Shown: positions 12,952 to 24,600 of the stretch, piece after piece
Layout of the letters: the number at the start of each line of letters is the position of its first letter
How positions within the stretch are numbered: position 1 is the stretch's first letter
Source of the DNA: Drosophila persimilis
Taxonomy: Eukaryota; Arthropoda; Insecta; Diptera; Drosophilidae
Direction: 5' to 3'
Length of the DNA stretch: 64,000 nucleotides
NCBI RefSeq assembly: GCF_003286085.1
Contig: NW_020825298.1
Coordinates: 3,596,001-3,660,000 of the forward strand
Position numbers and translations under genes: made by a program
Notes under the pieces: model-generated
The model's database searches: none
Told to the model about the DNA's origin: nothing
The model's input: the letters and a program-made list of their open reading frames with translations, nothing else

Positions 12952-12999
12952 GAAAAGCGCCCAATCGTAGTCACCTGTAATAAGCGAATAAACATGTAT

Positions 13000-15900
13000 A
13001 CACAACATTAACCGTTTTTCTTGAATAATTATCATCAAGCAACACATTTTGGAGTTTGCGTGGGCAAGAAGGGTCCGCCCTGAAAGAGGAATTGCGGGAC
13101 TTGGCTAAGCTGATCATGTAATCTTATATGTATAAGTAAGTGAATTAAGGGAATGTGCAGCCACTAACTCGATAATAAAAATACAAGAGCATAAATACCT
13201 CCCGCTCACACAGCATGATTTTCCCATAAGATTTTTATATCTGGCCCGAATTGTAGTGGAACAACGCTATTGGAGTGTACATCTTACACTCGTTTATATC
13301 GGTAAATTCTCACTTTACTTTTAGTTTACATACTTTCGTCATTCCCAAATAAATTCACAAAATTACAATTTCATTTTGCTCAAGAACTGAATAGAAAGTA
13401 CACTTTTTCTCGTTTTCCTGGCAGGAGTTTCCTTGCATTTGCTTGGAAATTCCGAGAGCTCGTCCCGTATTTTGCGACAACTAATGTCCGCTGGGTGTTT
13501 GAGCGAGGCGACCATTTACGTAGAATTGTAACAAAAAGTTTTCAACGGTTTGCAACAGAAAGAGAATTTTGCATAATATTAGACATTTTCAGAATTAATA
13601 CGAAACTTAGCGATGGGATAGCGAACTCAATAATTGCGCTTGTTAAATATTTAGAGGCCCACTCGACTGCAAACAACTGAATAAGGGCCAAGACCAAGAC
13701 CAGGAAAGGCTGCTATCCAGCTATACAGCAACAGGCAACAAGAGAAAATAGAAGAGGAATCCTGATTTTATATAAGCAAGGACAAGCACGCAGAAAATTT
13801 CAGACAGGCGTTGGGCGAAATGTCGAAGGCGAGGGCGAAACTATGAAATTCATTGAGAGCAAAGTTGAGCACAAACTAAAGCAACAAGTTGGGCTCTAAA
13901 AAGGGGAATATTTGTACGTACCATGGGGCACGCCCAGCAAGGATGTCGGGCCGTGTAAGCGTCACTTAAAATAAACCCGAAGACGTTGCTAAAATGTGCT
14001 CCGTGCATACTTGAAACAAGAACAGATTTAAGTGCACACACACACTCAGATACACGAGCTCACAGATACACTCCAGCTGGTGTACACGGCGTGGAAAATG
14101 TGAAGGCTGTTGCCGTTCATTGCGATATATTTTCGTCACTTAGCATTGAGCCAAGGCACTGAGTCCGAAACGAACCGAAACCAAGACCAAGACGCTTGCC
14201 ACATTAAGACACGCAGCGACACAAACACTTGAGGACAGCCAGTCAGGCAGTCAGCAAACGTATACGTAATCTTCCTGTAGTAGCTTTGTGTGTGGCATGA
14301 AGCATGGTGTCGTGTGCGTGCGCGTGCCTTAATGAATGTGTGTGAGTGGCACACACAATCAAAGATAAGAAGTCGCCATCTCCATCCCACCATCACCTCT
14401 CTCCCACAGATAATGATGAGTATCATTAAGTTGAGCAGGGCACGCTGCTGTTGACATTAAGTTGTGCGCCTTTTGCCATTGTCCTGCCCGGCCCTCGAAG
14501 CTGTTGTTGTGCACTTTCAGGCGATTTGGCACACGGCCCAACCTTGATTTTCTCAATTTTCCGTTGTTCTATGTATACCCTGGAAGTGGTTCTCATGACA
14601 CTGAGCAGAGTGTTGCAATTGAAAGAAAGAAGGAAGAAACTGCTTTCCCATTAGCCATGAACAGACGAGCCTCTCTCTGTTTCCATAAGAACTAGTCATT
14701 CACTTTAAAAGACAACTTTGCACAAAATCCAGATGACCGTATCATTTAAAAAATAAATTTGCAAGGGTATTAAAACCTTCGGCCCCCAAAACTGCCTTCC
14801 TTCCTTTTTTCTTGTTTTTTTGTTAGTTTTTTCCATTTGCCAGCCATTTGGTGACATTTCCCGTTTTGGATAAACGCATTTCCCGCGGCCTTCGACGAGT
14901 CAAAAAAGCAGAAAAAAATAGAGGAGGGAAAACCTTTGACACTTTGGCAATCAAGGCAGCGGACACCTGTGCCAGTGGGTGTGGGTTTGGGTAAAGGTGC
15001 GGGTGTGTCATTGTCGCAGGTGAGCGAAAAAAAAGAGGAAAAGCGCACTCAGACAGGCATTGGCGTGCATAAATGCATTATGGGGCGGGCATAACGGGGG
15101 CGTTTACACCCTTTTTCCACTGGACTGATTCTGCTGGGAAAACTTTGCTGAAAAGCGAACAAGCTACATAAATATTAAAAGTTTTTACACGATTTTACTT
15201 TCGCTTTGCGACTAACAGAATCCGTGTCCTTAGAGATTGTTTGCTCAAGCACATTTTTGGTCCACTCATGAAGAATAAAATTTCAAATTAAATTCCAAGA
15301 CACTTTCTATATTTCTTTAAATTTGTATCTAGTGGATATAGCAACATCAGTATGTTTAGGCAAAGGTACTCGTAGTTGATGATCGGATGATGAACTAAGA
15401 TGCAAAGAAGAAAAACTTTGAGCTTAGTTTTACTTAGTTTTTCACAAAAGGAATAATGATACAACTCATATGAAGTTTCACAAATAAAACTACAATTTTA
15501 TTCCTGAAAAAACACCAGTTTTTCTTTTGTCTGGGTTAAAGCCAAATTCACCTTAATAATACAATTTATGTAAGATATGATTTTCTAAATAAATTGTTTA
15601 TTTTTTAATTTTTGTGTAACGAAGAATAAATTTCATTTATCGAAAAAATTTACCATTTTTGATAAAAGCATATGAAAAAAAATGCTTTTCAAAGAAAATT
15701 ATTTATGTGCAATTTCGAGAAAATTTAATATAAATATGATTAAAATAAAGAAAATCAGCATAAATTTCCATGATATTTTTGAGAAGTGGAAACAAGGCCT
15801 ACGAATATATGTACCATAAACCGCATCTGGTGGATGGGGCCTTAACGCAGTTATATCGATTTGCGGATGTCAGCTATGCTACGATTATACACACATACTG

Positions 15901-17990
15901 ACACACAGACTCACGAACACACAGGCAGAAGCCCACACACAGACACACAACTATGGCTGATTGCTTTGCAGCTTTCACTGGACTTTTTTAGCAGGTCGTT
16001 CTTTTTTGGGTCGCTTTATTTTTTGCTGCAATTTCTTTTCATGTTGCCATTCATTGATACATGTCTGTGTGCTTGTATGTGTGCTTGCGTCAGAGTATGT
16101 TTGAGTGTTTTTTCCGTGTCGGTGTGCCAAAAAATATCAAGGCAAAAGCATACGCCTCTCCTCCCCACTCTCATCCGCAAATGCTTGGCAGAGTTTACAC
16201 GGTTATCTGATAACTTAATTTGATTTGCTGCTCACACAGTTATTCACCCACACACAAACGCACACATGTGCACCCTTAGCTACAGCCACTTTCACCCAAA
16301 CAATGGCATAGCTTCTCATCGTCTATTATGTGGCTTTCTGCTCGATTGGCGCTGCCTTTGATTTCTGCGCTATAATTTTCGGTGCAATTTTTCATTGCAT
16401 ACTTTGGGGAGCATTCTCTTTATATAGTCATATGTATTTGTGGGGTTGCTTGGTGTTGTATTAGTATGTGTTCTTTTCCATATATACATAGATATAGATA
16501 AAATATCGCTGCACTTAAGGGGAATATTCTCCCAGGATAAACAAGACTCGGAAGTGCATTGAACGCTGTCGAATATTAAAGGTGATAAGTGCCTCTAAGT
16601 GGAACTATCAAGAGCTTACAGGAACAACCCTGTTGGACTTGTTAATTTGGGTTGTCAAAGGAAATTATTTACCTATTATTTCCAATCGAACCAAAGATAT
16701 TATAGTTCTGTGTGAGACATTTATTATTCCATATTTAACAATAACAAAAAAGTGTCTTCAAAAAAGTACGAGTGGCTTTCTGCAGTCCTAATTTAATATG
16801 TATATATAAAGTCCCAGATCCCTTTGGCTTGCCATCAAAGTGCGTAAGCAAACAATGGGAAAAATGAGATTATGATTGGGTAAAAACAAAAAGGAGAAAC
16901 AGCTTTAAATAATCCCCGAAGAGCTCTGAAAATTGTGTCAACAAAAAGGGAGTATTCTTTCTGTTAAACCATTTAAGACCATTGTATAAGGTACACTTTA
17001 TTTATTTATTTATTTATTGAATTTTCTGCCTTGAATTAAACAATTCCTGAATTACCTGCTCTTACGTTCTGGCTGATTTTCTTGCCGTTCGGCGCGACTT
17101 AAGCTGCTTTCATATACAGAGCCGACGAGCATGCAAAGTTTTCACTTTTCAGTTTCCACATTAACATTTTTTAATTAAAAACGTCAGACGGAAGCGAGAG
17201 GAGCAGAGCAGACAGACATATGTACGTCTACGGCGTACGTTGCACGTGGCGGCTGAGTGATGTGAGTTGGAGCCTTATTTTTAATGTGGCCGTCCCTCAC
17301 CTGGAGCATTTGGAGCTATTACTGACTGCTGCTGCCGCTGTTGTTACTGCTGTTCCCGCTGTTGCTTCTGCTCCTGGCAGTTTGTACATTTTTCTTGGCT
17401 ATTAAGCATGCATAATAAATGACAGATGCTTTTCAAGCTCCTCGCACAGAAGGCCATTTAAATTTGTTCTTCGCTCTTCGTTCGGTTTTTTTTTCTTTTG
17501 CATAAATTATTGAAATTTTTTTTCCATTTGGCTACTGGTACCCGCTGGCACGTGTGTGCCCTTCCCCTTTACGAGTACGGGCCGATGCATGCATGCACAC
17601 TTCCGGTCAATGAACGTGCCGTTCCAGTTCTTGGTCTTATTCTTGTTCTTGTGCTGATTTCCACTGCCATATTACGGAGATAATTTGCCGTAGTTTGCCA
17701 TCGAAAGGGGTCCATTCCCTTGAGAAGCTGGCCAAAATGAGCTCGACCCACAAAAGAAGGCATAATGGAGAGCAGCAGAAGAACCAGCTGGGGAGCAGGC
17801 AGTGGAAAGCCCAAGAAGAACCAGAGTAATTACAAGTAAACAGCGGCAGAAGTCCCAGCCACACTCAGGTCGGGACACGGAGAGTAAGAATGAACAAGAA
17901 ATACGGGTATATGCCGACAGAAGAAGAAATTCAGCTTCCATGCAAATGACCGGAATGGCACAGTGGGTAATAAAAGAGTGTCTGAAGAAA
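13000..17990. other. Gene-poor intergenic DNA
   Basis: No recognised gene lies here. An unassigned open frame without homology spans 13306-13680, another with an ATG spans 16582-16791, and a very AT-rich stretch runs from about 15480 to 15790. CA and CAGA simple repeats lie around 14036 and 15880-15950. Confidence 0.5.
14575..14785 (+). repeat. Dispersed GGGTAT-ended repeat, copy 4 (diverged)
   Basis: It starts TATACCCTGGAAGTGG and ends AAGGGTATTAAAACCTTCGG, matching the ends of the copies at 826, 5314 and 8090. The interior is unrelated by eye. Confidence 0.3.
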
Positions 17991-18022
17991 GGACGAATTT
18001 TAGAAAAAGTCCAAAAGTGGAA

Positions 18023-18315
18023 ACCTGACCTGGGCCGAGCACTACAAAGACGAGGATATGGAGAAAGTGGCGACTGCTAAGCAATTTACCATCCCAGAGT
18101 GGGATAAGAACTTTTTGAAATTGAGCCAAGAAACCCTCTCCAAGTTATTGTCCGGATGCATTTATTTGAACATTTGAACAGCCTCTGATCATGATATAAG
18201 CTATGCGCAAGATGAGTATTTCACTTTTCGGAATTCCGGCGGATGTGAAGGCTAAAGAAGACAAGTAAGAAAAGCGAACCATCAGCTATAAACGTTATGC
18301 TGTGAATAAATAAAA
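18023..18315 (+). pseudogene. Decayed Skp1-like relic
   Basis: From CTGACCTGGGCCGAGCA to the codons for an ATTTATTTGAACAT motif (18023-18173), this sequence is close to identical by eye to 12687-12837 of the Skp1-like gene 5.5 kb away. After that it has an in-frame stop (ATTTGAACAG) and scrambled sequence. It then matches the gene's end again (AAGTAAGAAAAGCGAACCATC compared with GAGTAGGAAAAGCGCCCAATC) and carries an AATAAATAAA tail. The 5' half of the coding region is missing. It therefore derives from a duplicate of the same locus that included the 3'UTR. It has no intact frame. Confidence 0.85.
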
Positions 18316-19823
18316 CAGAACGCATAAATTTCTGAAATTGTAGGTCCATCTGTCGGGATAAAGGGATGTGAGGAATCGCTGATCATTGCTGAATTGCTGA
18401 TCAAATTCATGTACATATGTGGGGCAAACTACAAGCGGATGTAGTAAAAACATTACAAATGCAGTTCACGTTCCTTTTACCATTGCCGTGCGCATTTTTG
18501 GATGCATTGGATGCCACGCAGGGCTTTGTGCGTCTTCCAGTATTTGTCTGTCAGTGTTATCGCTTACCTGTCTACATATTTGGCTAACATACATACGCCC
18601 ATTCATACACAAATGTGTAGAGCTAACAACACACAACAAGCTGAGGCCGTGGCCCCGCGGGCGCCAAAGTCAAAGTCGTTTGCGATAAAAGCCCCCTCAC
18701 ATGGACAAATTCTGTGGAAATTGAAAATTGAATACGAAATTGAACTTTTACCTTTCGGATGCCCCGGCATGCAGGGCAGCAGAATCGTGCAAAATTTCCG
18801 TACGGGAAATTTGCCATAATTGTATCGAATGTCGATGACATTGAGAACAGGAAACAGTTGCTCCCATTTCTGCAGCAACTATAACCCGAAATTAGTATGT
18901 GCAACATTATATTTCAATGGAATATTGTGTCCCCAAAACGGGAAAGGCTTTATAAGCATATACATATCCTCGGAAAAATATTAAATCTAAATCAGCCAGA
19001 AAATGCATTACAAATATTTTACAAGTGGTGCTCCTATTTATACATATTTTTTCACTGGAATACAATTAAATTCGGTGTTCCCCAGAATTTGACTTGTCAC
19101 AATCAGCTAGAGCCGGGCAAAGCATCTTTGAGGCCTGGAGATATACCCAAAAATATTCGTTATCGTCGCGCCTCAGACACAATCAATATACACGACGTAT
19201 ACGCAACGTGCCGAGACGCAGCCGCAGGCCGCAAAGCCACCGCCAAGTCGCAGCACAATTCATAACTGCCACACCTCACCTGGCCAGGGTGAACAATTTT
19301 TTAAAAAATTGGATCAATATTCTCCAGCAGCAGGAGAAGCAGAAGAGCTACAACAGCAGCAGCACCACCACCAGCAACAGCAGAAGGAAGAGGAGAAGTG
19401 AGCCCTTGGCTAAGACGTTGACGTGGCAGCTGTATGTCCTTGCAAGGACAATTGTGTGTCGCCGGGCGGCCCCAACACTCCGTCCCCCCACCCAGTGCCA
19501 CCACATGTCGCACCCCTGGCCCAGATTTCTTTCTGGAAAATGTGTGAGCTTTTTTTGTATGATTTATTTTGGACTAAATTCAACTCATTTCAACTCAACG
19601 CTCGCTCGACGCTCAGCACAGCTCTGACCTCAGGTCGGGCTTCATATTTGCACCTTCAAGTGCCAATTAGTGGTACTATGCCACGTGCCGCTGCCACGTC
19701 CCACAGCCGCAATGAAATTAACTTACAAATGCCCCAGACCAGTGTTTGCCTTGAACGCAGACCCGAAAACCAAACAAAAACTCACACACAAAAATCCAAA
19801 TACCAAACAAAATATCGACATCC

Positions 19824-19860
19824 AGGGGCTCCAGGGGATCCAGGGGACCCAGGGGAGGGG
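19824..19860 (+). repeat. G-run tandem repeat with quadruplex potential
   Basis: About four tandem units of a 9-10 bp CCAGGGGAT/CAGGGGACC motif give five runs of four G spaced by 1-6 bases. This satisfies the usual intramolecular G-quadruplex pattern. Confidence 0.7.
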
Positions 19861-21641
19861 CAGCAAAAACAACAAGCGAAACAATGTTAAAATAAGCCGG
19901 ATTGTTTACGAAATTCGAAAAGTAATGGCGTTTAAATTACAAAATTTCGATTTATGTCCGAGGGGAGAAGCTGCACAGAACAGAAGCAACTCAGCAAGAA
20001 AATCTACACGGATGAGAAGGAAAAGGAAAATGGGATGGAAATTGGTGGGACGCATATCTCTGTAGATGCAACAAATTTGGTGCATAGTGATAGTGCGTAT
20101 AAAGTGGAAGTGAAATCGCTCGAAGTCATTCCACAGAAGACTGGCCAATCAATGAAACCCCATTTGATTTCCTAAGATAAAACTCATTGGACCATCCCAT
20201 TTGGGGTAGGGCATTCAAAGACACCGCAGCATTTTACAGACCGCAAATGTGAAATACGTTTGGCAAAAATTGGCTCGGCTTTGATTAATTAACTTAAAAC
20301 AGCTATTGACATATGTGTGGCTGAACAAACACACAAACACACGGACACACACAGTAGAGAGCAGACCGGACAGATAGATAGATAGAGATACAAACGAACG
20401 CGTATAACCAGATGCAGTCACACAGATACGAGTACTCGTGGCTGCACCCATACTCGCACACGGACATTGGCATTGGCATAAATTTAATTGAATCGTGCGG
20501 CCAAGAAGGGGAGGGGTCTGTCGCTGCAGCTCTCCCTCGTCCATTAATGAACTGGGGCACACGGGCACGGAACACGGGGCACCCACAGAAAGCAACATGT
20601 GTGGCAGAGAGCGCGACAAGGGGTATTTCCTGAGACATGTCCAAATGGAAACCGAAATTGGCGTTAATTTATCGTATTTTTTGGTGGTTAATTTTCAACG
20701 AATTAATGATATGCTGGTTAAATGGTTCAATGATAGTTTTTGGGTTGGAAATATTTATAAAAACAATAATGGTATTCCTGAAAGTTATATAGATTTTCTT
20801 TTTATTTGTTAGGTATTTCTAGTGTTTGAATCAATTTCTTTACTATCAATAAAATTAAATGAATTCCAATTGATAACATTAGCTTTTCCAGCCGCCCTCC
20901 AACGTTGAAATGCTTGCTCAAAATATTTTGCAATCTCCCACTGAAATCGTTCAGATCGATTGAGTTTTCGAGTCCATTAGGCATTCGCACTGACAGTTCT
21001 TGAGAGCGAGCCATAGGCGCGTAATTGTTTTGTTTTGCTTAATTTGAACAGGCTTTTGTTTGTTGTACAAGCACCTAAAAATAACCCACAAATCTCACGA
21101 AAATGTAGCCTGTATAAATCTGTACATATGTATAATATCTGCAAGATGAGCAGGTATGTATACCCGTGCCACGAGTACGAGTACGTGTATAAGCAAAGCC
21201 AGAGGAGGAACGGGAAAAGCATTTAGCTGATGACTATAGACATAAAAGTGAAATTGACCAAAAGCAGAACGAAACGAGCCATCAAAATTGAATGGGAATC
21301 CTGTGACTGAGGTTCGGTTTCACTTGGGGCTCGTATTGCTCCTCTTGGGCGTTGATTGGCTTGGTCCCCGCCGGCCAGCTCCCTCCCCTGCTCATCCAAC
21401 AGACAAAAGTCAATGGCAGACAAAGTTTTTCGGGCCATCTTGGGGCACTACTGCCTTTACCGACTTTGGTGTTGGCAATCATTCGCAGGATTTGAGCCAA
21501 AACAAACAATATAAAATATAAGAAAAATCCTCGTGGAACCGAACTCGAAGCCCCATTAACTGCGCTCGAGTGGATAACCTTTTTCGGGTGGTTTCGAGTG
21601 GAATTTTTAATTGCGAGAGAAAAGTGCGTATTTTTCTGGTC

Positions 21642-21673
21642 GGGATCGGGATCGGGAAGGGGGTCGGGTCGGG
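21642..21673 (+). repeat. GGGATC/GGGTC repeat with quadruplex potential
   Basis: Six runs of at least three G separated by two or three bases lie within 32 bp, starting GGGATCGGGATCGGGAAGGG. This is one of the tightest G-quadruplex patterns in the window. Confidence 0.75.
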
Positions 21674-24600
21674 TTCGGCTCCGGGTCCGCTGGAAATGGG
21701 AGCAAATTCATTTCAAAGAAATCACTTCCTTCAAGACGAAATGTTTTGGGCCAAACTTATTACGTGCTCATTGTGGCCAATGGGGAGTGCTAGCAGGGCG
21801 CATCCTTCGTGTTTGTGTCCTTGCCCCGACTGGGGCTTCAGCCTTGTGCCGCCTTCACGGACAAGCAAACAAAGCCGAGTCGACCCACACTGAAGAAAAA
21901 CGAAAGGGTTCCCTAAAGCGGCACGGAGTGGAGATGTTGGGAAAGAATTTATCCAGAAACGAACATATTAGGTATGTATAGGCCTTATTCACGCTTTTGA
22001 GTTCAGAAATGGAGATGAGAAACCCTCAAAATGTTTAATCTAAGATAAATATATTCTTCCAACCAGATAGAGTTTTCATTCTCATAAGTAAAAGATCCTT
22101 GAGATCTTGCTCCACCAATATTTTGGATTTAAGAATACCTGATAAATCGTAAATTAAGAAATAAGATTAAGAAATGATGCTCTATGGATTCTACCTTACT
22201 TGAAGATATATTTTCGAGTTTTCAAAACTCTTAAAACCAATTTGGGAAACTGCTGTCTATCTTGCTTTTTTCTCTCAGTGTAGACGATGGAAGAAGGACA
22301 GAGTTAAGGGGTTGAGGGTGTGGCAGAGTGCTGCTTTGCATTTAATTACGCTTAAAAATTAATTAATTTCTTTTTTGTGTAGCCGGGCGGGCCCTGTGGA
22401 GTGACTTGAGACATAATCAAGCTGCCGCTGCCGAAGAGGACTTCAGTGGCGTCGACGTCGTCGTCGGCACCCTAATGTATGCTACACTCCGGCCACTTTT
22501 ATCTGCCTGGCCTGGCATTATCCTTGTACTTGATGCCCCACTGCCTTGCCGTTCAGGGCAGGCACAGATACAGGTACAGAGGTACAGTTGTATGGCCTGT
22601 CCTTTCAGTGGGTTCTGCGCACTTGTGTGTCTTGAATAATTCAAGAAGCGCAGTTTTCGCGGTTTCCAACCACAACAACAGCAACAAATGCCGGGCCAAG
22701 CATTGTTAAATGCCAAGGATAAATGGCCGTGTCTGGGTTAAGCTCTGCCCCACACCATTGACGGGATATACATACGTATGTAAATAGCCACAAGTCCATT
22801 ATCCTTCGGATTACAACGTTCAGATATCGCTTTAATGTGAGATAATATATATTACCTTCAAATATCTAACAAAGCTTGTAGTCGCCTAAAGCTCTTGGAA
22901 TGCCTTAAAGAGTTTGGAATCACTCAATGGGAAGAAACGGGTACAAATGTACAAATTAATTGTTAAGAAAATTAATAGAAAAGCATCAATTTAAGATCAA
23001 AGAGATGGATATACTGGTTCTGTATGTGCTCGAAACTTTAAAAAATGTTCTATAACTTGCCCACAAAGATTCGTATGAGATTGTCTTTTAACTTGACGAC
23101 TCACCTGTAAATTCAGAGAAACAATTTCATATTAGCTCATATGTACAATTATTTTTCAATATATTTGATAGGTTAAATAAGTCATATCACATATATGTAT
23201 ACTGCCTGAGTAGCGGGAATAAAAGTAGAGCCTCGGCCCTTGCTGCGGGTCACAACGTTCCCGTTCTTTTACTAATGGACTCTGAGGTCTAAAACTTTTT
23301 TGTTCCAGTTTTTTCCCTCCCACCCCACTCGAACCACCTTTCGATCTCCCATTTCCATCTCCCTGTAATTGTTTACAATTGTTTCTAGACACGAAACAGA
23401 GATCCATTTTCGACAGTATTTCGTTTTTCGAAGTGAAACAAAGACTACTAAGCGGTTTACAGAATGCAATTGCAGAAAAACAAAATTTTTAATAACTCGC
23501 TTTGGCGCTGTCATAAACAATAGCGGCAGAGGCTGCAGCACCCACAGTAGCCACAGCAACAGTAAACCTCAAGCAGTGCCAGCCGCAACAACAATTCAGT
23601 CAATTTTGCATTTTCAAGGTCCCCTGGCAGTGGTTTTTGATACCCTTACCAAGGGTAAAACGATTATACGGTTTGCCTAGATGATTGCAATGCAAGAGAG
23701 GGCATGACAATGGACTATTTAAGTGATCCGCCCGGCTATCTTTTAATACGGAGTCCTCACAGATCAAAGCAATAGTTCCCCCACTTTCCATGAGATTGAA
23801 GTTGTCACATTTACAATCCACAAACCTTATATCATTCAAGTGTCTTATTAAAAAATACCAGTCTAATGATAGATCTTTTCGTTCCCTTGTAAATCTGTAA
23901 GCGTTCTTTAAGATAACACCTAGTAGATTTTTGTAAGCGTATCTGATGCTTCGACCTTTTATTTCTAGTTAATATTACTTTAGGTGCAGTCGAAAGCAAC
24001 GGAAGAAGCACACGAACAGCACGGACAAACCTGGGGACGGACGAACGGCTTGATGGACTGAATGGGGATTTTGTGTGGGCCACAGCTGCTGATGCTGCTG
24101 CTTCGGCTCCTCGTTTCGCTTTCCTTTGTTGCTGGATGGCAGCAGCATAAAAGTCCCGAATAGAAAACTGTTTGTTTACTGCACTGTGTGTTGAAAATTT
24201 TTCGTTGTTTTCCAGCAGTTTATTTTGCGGTCATGCATTATTCAGTGAAGCGAAAACTCTGCTGAATATTTCATATTTTGAATGGCAAAATATATTATTA
24301 TAACAGGGTGTAAGTCCAATAAATTAATGTTCAGCGAAATACATTGTAACTGTATAGATCTCTGAATTGGATATGGAAATACCCCGCGTATCCGTAATGT
24401 GAAATAAATTGCTTTCATTTGTTCATGAAAATTGATTGCTTGCAGTGGGTTTTTATTTTTAGAAATTTGTTCCTAGATGGTAAACAACACAATTAGGAGT
24501 ATAGTGCATTAGAATGCCTTCCTTGGATAGGAACTCTAGGAATTGTATTTTCGTATACGTCATCTTTAATAGTGGTCTTTTATTTGGTTGCAGGAGCTTT

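Noticed and set aside
18897-20065. Several 120-177 codon frames
   Set aside because: They overlap each other in different frames over low-complexity CAG/CCA-rich DNA; no splice structure or motif supports them.
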